64,000 nucleotides of DNA from Pleomorphomonas sp. T1.2MG-36. Its GTDB lineage: Bacteria; Pseudomonadota; Alphaproteobacteria; Rhizobiales; Pleomorphomonadaceae. The position numbers were made by a program, and so were the translations under genes. Below, piece by piece: positions 19,000 through 27,790 of this stretch. The stretch lies in contig NZ_CATNLY010000001.1 in NCBI RefSeq assembly GCF_950100655.1, positions 744,001-808,000 on the forward strand, given 5' to 3'. The notes under the pieces were generated by a model. That model did not search any database. It was not told the origin of the DNA and saw nothing but the letters and a program-made list of their open reading frames with translations. Positions within the stretch are counted from its first letter, which is position 1. Each line of letters begins with the position of its first letter.

Positions 19000-19968
19000 T
19001 CAGCCCCGCGCCTCAGCGAGTTTCTTCTCGCGATTGGCCCGAAGCTGCGCGAAATCTTCACCAGCGTGATGCGACGAGCGCGTCAGCGGGCTCGACGACA
19101 CCATGAGGAAACCCTTGGTGTAGGCAATGGTTTCGTAGGACTTGAACTCATCCGGCGGCACGAAGCGGATGATGGGGTGATGCTTGGACGTCGGCTGCAG
19201 ATATTGACCGATGGTCAGGAAATCCACGTCGGCCGAGCGCAGGTCGTCCATCAGCTGCAGTACCTCGTTCCGCTCCTCGCCGAGGCCGACCATGATGCCG
19301 GACTTGGTGAAGATGGTGGGGTCGAGCTCCTTCACCCGCTGCAAGAGGCGGATGGAGTGGAAATAACGGGCGCCAGGACGGACGGTGAGATAGTTCGACG
19401 GCACCGTTTCGAGATTGTGGTTGAAAACGTCGGGCTTGGCGGCCACCACGACTTCCAGGGCGCCTTCCTTCCTGAGGAAGTCGGGCGTCAGCACCTCGAT
19501 GGTGGTCGACGGAGACCGGGCGCGGATGGCGCGGATCACCTGCGCGAAATGCTCGGCGCCGCCATCCTTGAGATCGTCGCGATCCACCGACGTGATGACG
19601 ACGTGAAGGAGCCCCAGCTTTTCGACGGCCAGCGCCACGTTCTCCGGCTCGCTGGGATCGAGCGGCGCCGGCAGGCCGGTCTTGACGTTGCAGAAGGCAC
19701 AGGCGCGCGTGCAGGTGTCGCCCATGATCATCATGGTGGCGTGCTTCTTCGACCAGCATTCGCCGATGTTGGGGCAGCCCGCCTCCTCGCAGACCGTGAA
19801 GAGGCCGTTCTCCTTCACGATACCCTGCGTTTCCTTGTAGACCGGCGAGCCCGGCGCCTTGACGCGGATCCACTCGGGCTTGCGCTGGATCGGATTGTCC
19901 GGACGGTTGGCCTTCTCGGGATGGCGCGCCTTCGGCGCGGTCTTCACGGTGTCGAGAATGGTGACCAT
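19000..19968 (-). CDS. lipA: Lipoyl synthase LipA
   Basis: 322-aa radical-SAM enzyme that inserts two sulfurs into protein-bound octanoyl groups, needed for PDH and other 2-oxoacid dehydrogenases. Two iron-sulfur sites are visible: auxiliary cluster cysteines in [14 protein letters not shown] and the radical-[13 protein letters not shown]. The C-terminal [15 protein letters not shown] supplies the conserved RSS motif. It serves the PDH operon upstream, but an accessory block of six genes now lies between them. Confidence 0.97.
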   Translation of the reverse strand: MVTILDTVKTAPKARHPEKANRPDNPIQRKPEWIRVKAPGSPVYKETQGIVKENGLFTVCEEAGCPNIGECWSKKHATMMIMGDTCTRACAFCNVKTGLPAPLDPSEPENVALAVEKLGLLHVVITSVDRDDLKDGGAEHFAQVIRAIRARSPSTTIEVLTPDFLRKEGALEVVVAAKPDVFNHNLETVPSNYLTVRPGARYFHSIRLLQRVKELDPTIFTKSGIMVGLGEERNEVLQLMDDLRSADVDFLTIGQYLQPTSKHHPIIRFVPPDEFKSYETIAYTKGFLMVSSSPLTRSSHHAGEDFAQLRANREKKLAEARG

Positions 19969-20098
19969 TGTCCGTCGCTTTCTGCCCGTTTTGGCCGGCC
20001 CTCTGCCGGTCTTCTATGATCTACTTCCTAGCAAAACTACGGAGACACGGCCATGCCAGTCCGCTCACATCTGGCCTGCGTCGTCGTCATGCGGCCTG

Positions 20099-21517
20099 CT
20101 AGAAACCGCCGCCGGTCTTGAACCCGCCACCGCCCGAGCCGCCACCGGTTCCAAAGCCACCGCCGCCCGAGCCGCCGCCCCACGAGCCGCCGCCGCCCCA
20201 ATGGCCACCGCCGAAATCGTCGCGTCGTCGGGACTCACCGCGCCGATAACCGTCGCGGAAGGCGCCTTCCAGCACGGCCGCCGTGATGGCGCCGGAAATG
20301 ATGCCGCCGATCAGGTTGCCGATCGTCTCGCCGTTGGAGAAACTGCCGTTGGGCCGGTCGTAGCCATTGCTGCGGAAGGTATCGCGCGAATGCTCAAGCT
20401 CCTGCCGCTTGTTGGCGATATCGATCGACGTGCGCCGCAGTTCGTCGGCCTGCGCGTCGACACGGATCAGATCGCGTTCGATCTGGCGCAACCGCTTGAC
20501 GATGCGGTCGTCCTCCGGCGTCGGCGTCGCTTCGGCGCGTCGGACCAAATCCACCATGTCGGCGCGCGCCAGCGTTCCGGCCAGATCGTCGATCACTCCG
20601 CGCACCGCCGGATCGCCGTTGTCGTCGAGCGCCGCCGCCGTCTCCTTGTCGATGCTGTCGACGTCGGACCTCACGCGCGCGATATCGGTCTCCACCTTGG
20701 CGAGCGCACGGTCGGCGTCGGCCACCGCGGTCTCCAGCGGCACGATGCCGTCGGCCTCCAGCGCCGCCCGCTCGTAAGCCTGGCGAGCTTCGGTGGCGGC
20801 CGCCACCTCGGCCTTCAGGCGGTCGGCGTGCTCGGCAAGGCGCAAGGGAATCTCGGTGAGCATGAAATAGTTGACGCGCGCCGCGTCATAGCCGGCAAGC
20901 CTTGCCACCTTGCCATCGAAATAGCGCGTGAGCGGCCCCGCCCGGTAGGCGGACGTGCCGTAGCCGCGCCGCCAGAGATAGAAGAACAGTCGATCGTCTT
21001 CGTAAGGCTTGCCCTTGACCGCGCGATCCTCCTCGGCCTGGCGTCTCTTCTCCTCGGCCGCCGTCGCCATTGCCTCGGCCGCCTCGATGGCCGCGGTCAG
21101 GCGTCGCCACTCGTCCTCGGTCGCGAGACGCGCCTCCACGGCGTCCGTCTTCGCCTCGACCGCGTCGATCGCCGCGTCGCGCAGTTTGGCGGCCGCTTCG
21201 CGCTTGTCTTCGAGTTCGTCGAGCTTCTGCGACGCACCCTCGCGACTGGCCTTCAGTTCCGTCAGCCGATCTCGGCGCTTGTCGAGGGCCGCGCGGGCTC
21301 GCCGCTCGACGCTGTCCAGTTCGCCGACCACCTCGTCGCGAGCGATGGCATCGAGCCTGAGGCGGGCCAGAGCGCGAAAGGCGTCAGCCTGCTCGGCTCT
21401 CAGGCGGTCGCCCTCGGCCTTGGTGTCGGCCAGCATGGCGACGAGACGATCCTCGTCACGTCTGACCCCAAGGATCGCCCGTTCGATGTGGTTGAGCGCC
21501 TGCTGCGCGGAAATCAT
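20099..21517 (-). CDS. Unknown coiled-coil protein with Gly-rich tail (third gene of a 3-gene cluster)
   Basis: Not a family I can name. 472 aa. Residues 1-160 and 225-370 are charged heptad-rich helices rich in Ala, Glu, Arg and Asp, predicted coiled coils. Between them is a less helical stretch, LFFYLWRRGYGTSAYRAGPL. Residues about 395-425 form a hydrophobic Gly/Ala segment (IGNLIGGIISGAITAAVLEG) that could insert in or contact a membrane. The last 40 residues are almost all Gly with Ser, Trp and Phe, like the tails of YgcG/TPM-domain proteins. ATG 21517 has GGGAAG six bases upstream. It follows the membrane gene by 25 bases. Confidence 0.8.
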   Translation of the reverse strand: MISAQQALNHIERAILGVRRDEDRLVAMLADTKAEGDRLRAEQADAFRALARLRLDAIARDEVVGELDSVERRARAALDKRRDRLTELKASREGASQKLDELEDKREAAAKLRDAAIDAVEAKTDAVEARLATEDEWRRLTAAIEAAEAMATAAEEKRRQAEEDRAVKGKPYEDDRLFFYLWRRGYGTSAYRAGPLTRYFDGKVARLAGYDAARVNYFMLTEIPLRLAEHADRLKAEVAAATEARQAYERAALEADGIVPLETAVADADRALAKVETDIARVRSDVDSIDKETAAALDDNGDPAVRGVIDDLAGTLARADMVDLVRRAEATPTPEDDRIVKRLRQIERDLIRVDAQADELRRTSIDIANKRQELEHSRDTFRSNGYDRPNGSFSNGETIGNLIGGIISGAITAAVLEGAFRDGYRRGESRRRDDFGGGHWGGGGSWGGGSGGGGFGTGGGSGGGGFKTGGGF

Positions 21518-21542
21518 GTTGCTTCCCTGGGTTCAGAGGGCT

Positions 21543-22484
21543 TTACCAACTGGTGATGGCGCCCGGGAGGACGTCCATCTCGTAGACGGGCTCGATACTG
21601 CCGCGTGGCTTCTCACCGAGAATGTTATCCTCGACGATGCCATCGTCGCTCTTGTCCGCCGCGACCTTGTCATAGGTCGCCTTGGGAACGCGCATGCCCC
21701 ATTTGTCGACCGTCTTGACCGTGCCATCCTCTTCGCTGGCAATCGGCAGCTTGAGGGCGTCGCCGTCCGGCGTCACCGCCTCGACGATCAGGTAATAGTT
21801 GCGCGCCTTGGTGTTGACGTCGGGGACCCGGAACACGCCCGTCCGCTCGCCGGGGCGCGACACGATCCTGAGTTCATAGGTTCGGGCAAGCGTTGCCCGG
21901 AGATCGGCAAGCGCCGCCACCGCCTGGCGCGCCGCATCGGCATTCCCCCCGGCAATCGCCGCGCGCGCACCGGCGACGCGCCGATCGGCCTCGGTCCTGG
22001 CGTCGGAGGTCAGCGCCTCGGCCGCCAGTGCGGCCTCGGCCGTATCGACGGCTTCGGGCAGCGTCACGGTCATCTCGATCCGCGCCGCCTCCGTCGCCCG
22101 CTCCGTCGAGGCCACGCGCCAATAGGTGACGCCGCCGAGAACGACGATGGCGAGGAGCGCCGCCGCCATCACCTTGGCCACCATGGCGCGCCCCACCCAG
22201 AAGAGCGCCATCGTCCGCGCAAAGGACGACGGCGCCGGATCATAGGTGAAACGACTCTCCTTCAGCGCCCGGATACCGTCATCCAGGATGCGGTCGGAGA
22301 CCTTGAGCCCCTGTCCCTCGTAGAGCGCCCGAAGCCGCTCTTTCAGCGTGGCGTCGCGATTGTCCTCGCCGAGTGCCTTCTCGACCAGCCCCTCCTGGTG
22401 ACGGAGCGTGTCGACCACGTCCATCGCCAGCATGAGCTCGTCGAGTTTGGGGGCGACGGCGGCGCCCTGAGCGATGTCAGCCAT
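21543..22484 (-). CDS. Single-pass membrane protein (possibly DUF6384), second gene of the cluster
   Basis: 313 aa. Residues 1-85 are soluble and helical (LDELMLAMDVVDTLRHQEGL, RILDDGIRALKESRF). Residues about 103-122 form the only membrane helix (MAAALLAIVVLGGVTYWRV). After an Ala-rich helical hairpin comes a beta-rich C-terminal domain with FRVPDVNTKARNYYLIVEAV and WGMRVPKATYDKVAADKSD. From memory this matches Pfam DUF6384, function unknown. Its ATG overlaps the end of the upstream TelA-like gene by eight bases, so the two are translationally coupled. Confidence 0.8.
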   Translation of the reverse strand: MADIAQGAAVAPKLDELMLAMDVVDTLRHQEGLVEKALGEDNRDATLKERLRALYEGQGLKVSDRILDDGIRALKESRFTYDPAPSSFARTMALFWVGRAMVAKVMAAALLAIVVLGGVTYWRVASTERATEAARIEMTVTLPEAVDTAEAALAAEALTSDARTEADRRVAGARAAIAGGNADAARQAVAALADLRATLARTYELRIVSRPGERTGVFRVPDVNTKARNYYLIVEAVTPDGDALKLPIASEEDGTVKTVDKWGMRVPKATYDKVAADKSDDGIVEDNILGEKPRGSIEPVYEMDVLPGAITSW

Positions 22485-23658
22485 TCAACACCAGCGCATT
22501 GCCCTGCTCGGCAAGGCGGGCCATCCGCCGCTTGCCGTCTTCGACGGCGGCTCGGATCTCTTCGGAGTTCTTGGTGGCCAGCGTCCGCATCTCTGCGATG
22601 ATCTCGGTCGAGCGCTCCTGATAGTTGACCACGCTGTCGACCAGCTTCTTCACTGCGTCGGCGCGCACCGTCGGGCCATAACCGGCCTTCAGCGCCTCCT
22701 CCTGCACCTTGCCGCCGATATCGGCCAGCACCTCAAGCGACTTGGACACGCCCTCCTTCATGGAGTTGAGCGTCTGCGTCGACTCGTGCAGGCCGAACAC
22801 GCCGGTGAACGACGCCTTCAGCGCCGTCAGCACGGAATCATTGGTGGTGAAGAACGAAACGGACTGCTGATAGACGCGCTCCTTGGCAGACGTCGTCTGG
22901 AGGAGGCGTGCCATGATCACTTCGGACGTGTTGTAGCCAATAGTGAGGTTGTCGGCGAGATCCTTGGCGATCTGGTAGCGCCCTTCCTCGTTCTGCATGC
23001 TCCTGAGCTTTTCGTCGCGGATGAGTTCCAGCTTCGCCCGTTCCGAAGCGTCCGTGCCGGCAAAACCGGCCACCGCCTCCGACGCATTGCCAAGTTCGTC
23101 CTTGGCGGCGGCGAGCTTGGCCTCACCCGCCTTCAGCACCTCCAGCGCCGCCACCTCGGCCTGCTTCAGCGCACCACGGAAGTCACGATAGGCTTCGAGA
23201 ATAACCCGCTCGCGTTCGATATTGGTCTTGGTGTCGCGAGCCACCTCGATGTAGGTGTCGCGAATGCTATCGAACCGGCTGGCGATGTCGCCGCGCGAAA
23301 TCTTCATCCAGGTGTTGGTCGCCCGCTCGAACAGGTCGAGCTTTCCGTCGGAAATCTGGTCGACCATCGCCTTGGCATCGTCGCGGATCGAGTTGAAGCC
23401 CTGCGTGATCTTCTCGTAGCGCTCGCCGATCGACATTTCGGAGATCTGCTCGCGCACCACCTCGTTGAACACGCTCATCTGGCTGAGCGTGCGGGTGATG
23501 ACGGCGATCTTGTCGGGGTCGAGATCGGTGATCCGCTCGAGAAGGCCGACGATCGGCGCCTCCTCGGTTCGGGCCGGCAATAGGCCGAGGTCGCGCAATC
23601 CACCCATCGCCTTGTCGAGATACTGCATGGGCGTTTTCACAATGTCGGTCGTGGTCAA
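22477..23658 (-). CDS. TelA-like all-helical cytoplasmic protein, first gene of the cluster
   Basis: 393 aa, entirely helical by eye, no signal peptide or membrane segment. The arrangement resembles TelA/toxic-anion-resistance proteins (PF05816): a helical N-terminal region, a long coiled coil (residues 150-260), and a C-terminal helix array (VRADAVKKLVDSVVNYQERS). The resemblance is structural and tentative. The start is TTG 23658 with GGGGGA upstream; the next in-frame ATG is residue 11. It heads a tight operon with the next two genes. No metal-resistance or phage genes are near to suggest a job. Confidence 0.75.
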   Translation of the reverse strand: MTTTDIVKTPMQYLDKAMGGLRDLGLLPARTEEAPIVGLLERITDLDPDKIAVITRTLSQMSVFNEVVREQISEMSIGERYEKITQGFNSIRDDAKAMVDQISDGKLDLFERATNTWMKISRGDIASRFDSIRDTYIEVARDTKTNIERERVILEAYRDFRGALKQAEVAALEVLKAGEAKLAAAKDELGNASEAVAGFAGTDASERAKLELIRDEKLRSMQNEEGRYQIAKDLADNLTIGYNTSEVIMARLLQTTSAKERVYQQSVSFFTTNDSVLTALKASFTGVFGLHESTQTLNSMKEGVSKSLEVLADIGGKVQEEALKAGYGPTVRADAVKKLVDSVVNYQERSTEIIAEMRTLATKNSEEIRAAVEDGKRRMARLAEQGNALVLNG

Positions 23659-23761
23659 GGCCGTTTCCCCCAGTCACCGGAAGCGCGGATAAACGTCCGC
23701 GGGGCGTCGCGGGAAATGTAGTATTCCCTCAAGCCGCCGCAAGCAGACGTTCAGCGAAAAT

Positions 23762-24619
23762 TCAAGCGCCGAAGACAGCTTCGAGCGCACCACGCATCAC
23801 CTTGGCGTCAGGCTCGCGGCCCGTCCAGAGGCGAATGCCAATGACACCCTGGTTGACCAGCATGCCGAGACCGTCGAGCGTTATCGCGCCATGCGTCTCG
23901 GCCATCCTGAGGAACGCCGTGTGCGGCGGATTGGGGATGACGTCGGCCACCACCAGTCCAGGCCGGACGGAAGTGAAATCGACGGCCGGCAGATCGCCGA
24001 CACCCGGGAAAAGGCCGATCGACGTCGCATTGATGAGGATGTCGGTCTCCTCGGGAATAATGTAACTCCCCGTCCACGGCACGAATTCGGCCGCCGCCGA
24101 GGTATGCGCCGCCACGAGTTGCACCACCGCCTTGCCGCGCGCCTCGTCGCGGTTGACGACGGCGATCGACGCCGCGCCGGCCAGCGCCGTCTCGATCGCG
24201 ATCGCCCGTGAGGCACCGCCGGCGCCGAGCACCACAACGCGCTTGCCGCGGGGATCTATCACCGTCTCCAGCGATGTGAGGAACCCCTTGCCATCGGTGT
24301 TCTCGCCGATCAGCTTGCCGTCATCGTTGATGACGCAGTTGACGGCGCCGATGATCTCCGCCGAGGGGGCGAACTCGTCGATGAAATCGATCACCGCCAC
24401 CTTGTGCGGCAACGAGCAATTGAAGCCGCGCCAGCCCATGGCGCGTGCACCGCGCACCGCATTGCCGAGGTCGGCCGGTGCCACATCGCAGTTGATGTAG
24501 CGGGCGTCGAGACCCATGGCACGATAGGCCGCCTCGACCATGGCGACCGTCGGGTTCTCCGCCACCGGTGTCGCGAAACAGCCCGTGAGAAGGCTGAGGA
24601 AATTGAGCTCGGCCGGCAT
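23762..24619 (-). CDS. Shikimate/quinate dehydrogenase family protein (AroE-like)
   Basis: 285 aa. The two-domain SDH fold is clear: an N-terminal substrate domain, then the NAD(P) domain with VVVLGAGGASRAIAIETAL and DILINATSIGL. The substrate loop reads GFNCSLPHKV where housekeeping AroE has NVT-x-PxK, so this may be a paralogue acting on quinate or another hydroxy acid rather than the aromatic-pathway enzyme. ATG 24619 has GGAGG eight bases upstream. Same strand as the TelA-like cluster, with a 103-base gap between them. Confidence 0.85.
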   Translation of the reverse strand: MPAELNFLSLLTGCFATPVAENPTVAMVEAAYRAMGLDARYINCDVAPADLGNAVRGARAMGWRGFNCSLPHKVAVIDFIDEFAPSAEIIGAVNCVINDDGKLIGENTDGKGFLTSLETVIDPRGKRVVVLGAGGASRAIAIETALAGAASIAVVNRDEARGKAVVQLVAAHTSAAAEFVPWTGSYIIPEETDILINATSIGLFPGVGDLPAVDFTSVRPGLVVADVIPNPPHTAFLRMAETHGAITLDGLGMLVNQGVIGIRLWTGREPDAKVMRGALEAVFGA

Positions 24620-24720
24620 GACGCCATCCTCCAACGGAGGGCAGGCACGCCGCCGCCCTACCTCCGGACGATCTTATCGCCTGGAGAGAGGATTGAAAAC
24701 GCTGCCGTCATTGAGAAAGA

Positions 24721-25797
24721 CTAGCGGCGCCTCTTGAGCGGCGTCACCGTTGCCGAGGGCTTGTCGGCAACGAGCCGTTGTTCGATCACCCCGCGCCAGC
24801 CGAGGCCACGATAGGTCTCATAGCCGGGCGTCGCATGCTGGGCAACGATCCGGCCATCGTTGAGTTGCCAACCAGCCGCCGAGCCTCCAAAGGGCGGAAG
24901 CCGCTCCGTCAACAGACCGGCGCCATCGGACGAGGCGATGACCCGGTTGTCGCGATCGACGATCAGCACGCGGCTCATGGCCCGCTCCTCGTCGGTCAGA
25001 CGGACGCCCTCGACAATGGTGCGCGATTGCGGTTCCCAATCGAAGTGGATGGCCAGGAGACCGATAGGCCGGCCGCCGGCCTCGCCACCGGTTCGCACCG
25101 GCGTGACGAAGGTTGCGACCAGGGTATCGGCCAGAAGCGGCTCGCGAGCGATATCCTCGGCGTGAAAGTCGTCGCCGGTCTTCAGCCCCATGCCGGTACG
25201 GAACCACGCACGCGACGAAACGTCGGCACCTGCGACCGGAAAGCGATCGCCGCGACCGCTGGCCACGACCCTGCCTTGGGTGTCGCAGAGCCAGATGTCG
25301 AGATAGACGGTGTAGGCACGCAGAATGACGTTGAGGCGCCGCGCAGCATAGGCGAAGGCACCTTCGCCGGGTTCGGTCATCGCGTCGACGAAGGCGGAGT
25401 CGGTCGCCCACCAGCGCACGTCACAGGTGCGTTCGTAAAGGTTGCGATCGACGATCTCGATGGCGTTGAGCGCCAGATCGACCAGCCGCTGCCCCTGCGA
25501 TGACTGGCTCATCTCCTGCACCAGCGAGGAAATCTCGCCGATCTCCGAGGCAAGCTCGGCTTCAAGGGCGGTCGAGAGCTTCTCCACCTCTTCGGAGATG
25601 CCACGCACTTCCTGGCTGACCACCGCGAAGCCGCGGCCGGCCTCCCCGGCCCTCTCGGCCTCGATCAATGCGTTTAGGGCGAGAATGCGCATGCGGCGAT
25701 TGATCGCCCTGATCTGGCCGACCTTGTTGAAGGCGATTTCCTGGACGGACTCGGATTTTGACGAGATGTCGCGAATGGACACAACCGAAGCTGTCAT
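24721..25797 (-). CDS. Soluble chemoreceptor-like protein with reversed domain order
   Basis: 358 aa. The N-terminal 90 residues are a short methyl-accepting signalling hairpin (INRRMRILALNALIEAERAG, EAGRGFAVVSQEVRGISEEV). The tip sequence is recognisable but the coiled coil is far shorter than in normal receptors. The C-terminal 230 residues look like a Cache/PAS-type sensor (VYLDIWLCDTQGRVVASGRG, PIGLLAIHFDWEPQSR). No membrane helix. Normal receptors put the sensor first. ATG 25797 has GGGGGATAG upstream. No che genes are in the window, so whether it feeds CheA is unknown; it could act on another partner. Confidence 0.82.
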   Translation of the reverse strand: MTASVVSIRDISSKSESVQEIAFNKVGQIRAINRRMRILALNALIEAERAGEAGRGFAVVSQEVRGISEEVEKLSTALEAELASEIGEISSLVQEMSQSSQGQRLVDLALNAIEIVDRNLYERTCDVRWWATDSAFVDAMTEPGEGAFAYAARRLNVILRAYTVYLDIWLCDTQGRVVASGRGDRFPVAGADVSSRAWFRTGMGLKTGDDFHAEDIAREPLLADTLVATFVTPVRTGGEAGGRPIGLLAIHFDWEPQSRTIVEGVRLTDEERAMSRVLIVDRDNRVIASSDGAGLLTERLPPFGGSAAGWQLNDGRIVAQHATPGYETYRGLGWRGVIEQRLVADKPSATVTPLKRRR

Positions 25798-25948
25798 CCT
25801 ATCCCCCGGACGATCGCAATTGCACTTTGCGAAGCGTCGCATTCACCTCGTTAACAAAGTAAAAACAACGACGGAAGAACTACGGACAGGACTGCTGCTT
25901 TTATTTGCAGAAGACCCCCACGAGACAGTCTCGGCGCTTATCTATTGC

Positions 25949-26197
25949 TCAGACAACCATACGGGCCAGGAAAACAAAGATGATCGCGCCAATCGTCGCG
26001 ACGGCAACTTCATGCAGGAAGGGACTGGCGATGGGAAGACTGATGCCCGTCCACTGCAACACCAGCCCGCCGACGAACGAGCCGATCAGACCGGAGACGA
26101 GATAGCGGATGAGGCCGCCGCCGCCCACCACGAAGCTCGCGAGCCAGCCGGCAAGAAGGCCGATGGCGCCCCAGACGAGAAAGGCGTGACCCTGCAT
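25949..26197 (-). CDS. GlsB/YeaQ/YmgE family membrane protein (copy 2)
   Basis: 82-aa, three-helix glycine-zipper membrane protein (WGAIGLLAGWLASFVVGGGG, GLIGSFVGGLVLQWTG, ATIGAIIFVFLARMVV). Its own ribosome site (AGGAGATATCCG) precedes ATG 26197, and a terminator separates it from lpdA, so it is probably transcribed on its own or by read-through. It is clearly diverged from copy 1 at 17354. Confidence 0.88.
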   Translation of the reverse strand: MQGHAFLVWGAIGLLAGWLASFVVGGGGLIRYLVSGLIGSFVGGLVLQWTGISLPIASPFLHEVAVATIGAIIFVFLARMVV

Positions 26198-26213
26198 CGG
26201 ATATCTCCTGGCA

Positions 26214-26243
26214 ATGAAAAGGCCGGCGGGATTGCCGCCGGCC
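26214..26243 (-). terminator. Terminator of lpdA / pdh operon
   Basis: On the minus strand a perfect 9-bp stem GGCCGGCGG / CCGCCGGCC (26235-26243 with 26221-26229) is followed by TTTTCAT. It lies 25 bases past the lpdA stop. Confidence 0.8.
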
Positions 26244-26267
26244 CTACATTAAGTTGCGACTCGCGGC

Positions 26268-27680
26268 TTAAATATGGATGGCCCGGCCATAGGCAGCAAG
26301 CACGCTCTCGTGCATGGTTTCGCTGACGGTCGGGTGCGGGAACACCGTGTGCATCAGCTCTTCCTCGGTGGTCTCCAGCTGCATGGCGACGACGAAGCCC
26401 TGGATCATCTCGGTCACCTCGGCGCCAACCAGATGAGCGCCGAGCAGGCGGCCGGTCTTGGCGTCGAAGATGGTCTTGACGAGGCCTTCCGGCTCGCCGA
26501 GCGCCACCGCCTTGCCGTTGCCGATGAACGGGAAGCGACCGACCTTCAGTTCGAAGCCGGCCTCCTTGGCTTTCTTCTCAGTGAGGCCGACGGAGGCCAC
26601 CTGCGGGTGGCAATAGGTGCAGCCCGGAATCTGCAACTTGTCCATGGGATGCGGATGCAGGCCGGCGATCGCCTCGACGCACAGCGTCCCCTCGTGCTCG
26701 GCCTTGTGGGCGAGCATCGGCGGACCGGCGACGTCGCCGATGGCATAGATGCCCGGCACGTTAGTGCGGCCGAGACCGTCGGTCACCACGGTGCCGCGCT
26801 CGATCTTGACGCCCAGCGCCTCGAGACCGAGGTTTTCGACGTTGCCGACGACACCTACCGCCGAGATGACGCGATCGGCGACGATCTCCTGCTTGGAGCC
26901 GTCCTTCAGTTCGACGGTGGCCGTCACCTCATTGGCGCCCTTCTTCAGCGAGGCGACCTTGGCCTCCAGAAGGATCTTCATGCCGGCCTTCTCGAAGCGC
27001 TTCTTGGCGAGGTCGGCGATCTCGTGATCCTCGACCGGCATCACCTGGCTCATCACCTCGACGACAGTCACTTCCGAGCCGAGCGCCCGGTAGAAGCTTG
27101 CGAACTCGATGCCGATGGCGCCCGAGCCCACCACCAGAAGGCGCTTCGGCAGCGCCTCCGGCACCATGGACTCAAAATAGGTCCAGACCAGCTTCTTGTC
27201 CGGTTCGAGACCCGGCAGCACGCGCGGACGCGCACCGGTGGCCACGATGATGTGCTTGGCCTCGTAGTCGCCGGCCGGCAACCAGCCCTTGGGCGCGCCG
27301 TCCACCGCCTTCACCTTGACCTTACCGGGCGCGGCAATGTTCGCCTCGCCCCAAATCAGGTCGACCTTGTTCTTCTTCAGGAGGAAGCCGACGCCCTGGC
27401 TCATCTGCTGGGCGATGCCGCGCGACCGCTTGACGATGGCGGCGACATCGGCGCCGGGCTTCTCGGCCTTGATGCCGTAATCGGCGGCATGCTCGATGTA
27501 GTGGAAGATCTCGGCCGAGCGCAGCAGCGCCTTGGCGGGAATGCAGCCCCAATTGGGACAAATGCCGCCAACGTAGGCGCGCTCGACAACGCCGACCTTG
27601 AGGCCGAGCTGGGCGGCACGGATGGCGGCCACGTAGCCGCCGGGGCCGGAGCCGATGATCAGGATGTCATACTGGGACAT
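26268..27680 (-). CDS. lpdA: Dihydrolipoyl dehydrogenase (E3)
   Basis: 470-aa FAD enzyme that re-oxidises dihydrolipoamide in the pyruvate dehydrogenase complex. Seen: N-terminal FAD loop IIGSGPGGYVAAIRAAQLG, redox disulfide GGICPNWGCIPAKALLR, NAD loop LVVGSGAIGIEFASFY, YAIGDVAGPPMLAHKAEHEG, and the C-terminal catalytic His in HTVFPHPTVSET. The CPNWGC spacing matches the alphaproteobacterial PDH-specific type. Last gene of the pdh operon, 110 bases after pdhC. Confidence 0.97.
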   Translation of the reverse strand: MSQYDILIIGSGPGGYVAAIRAAQLGLKVGVVERAYVGGICPNWGCIPAKALLRSAEIFHYIEHAADYGIKAEKPGADVAAIVKRSRGIAQQMSQGVGFLLKKNKVDLIWGEANIAAPGKVKVKAVDGAPKGWLPAGDYEAKHIIVATGARPRVLPGLEPDKKLVWTYFESMVPEALPKRLLVVGSGAIGIEFASFYRALGSEVTVVEVMSQVMPVEDHEIADLAKKRFEKAGMKILLEAKVASLKKGANEVTATVELKDGSKQEIVADRVISAVGVVGNVENLGLEALGVKIERGTVVTDGLGRTNVPGIYAIGDVAGPPMLAHKAEHEGTLCVEAIAGLHPHPMDKLQIPGCTYCHPQVASVGLTEKKAKEAGFELKVGRFPFIGNGKAVALGEPEGLVKTIFDAKTGRLLGAHLVGAEVTEMIQGFVVAMQLETTEEELMHTVFPHPTVSETMHESVLAAYGRAIHI

Positions 27681-27790
27681 GGGTCTCTGCCTTCAATCTG
27701 GGTTCGGCGCGGGACTGGCCTCGCGCCGGAAGCAGGCGGCGCCGGCTCAACCGGCAGCCGCCTCCCGAAACGCACGACGGAGGTGTTCCG

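Noticed and set aside
22477..23658. Tellurite-resistance or phage-defence island around the TelA-like gene
   Set aside because: No TerC/TerD, metal regulator, integrase or restriction genes nearby; flanking genes are metabolic.
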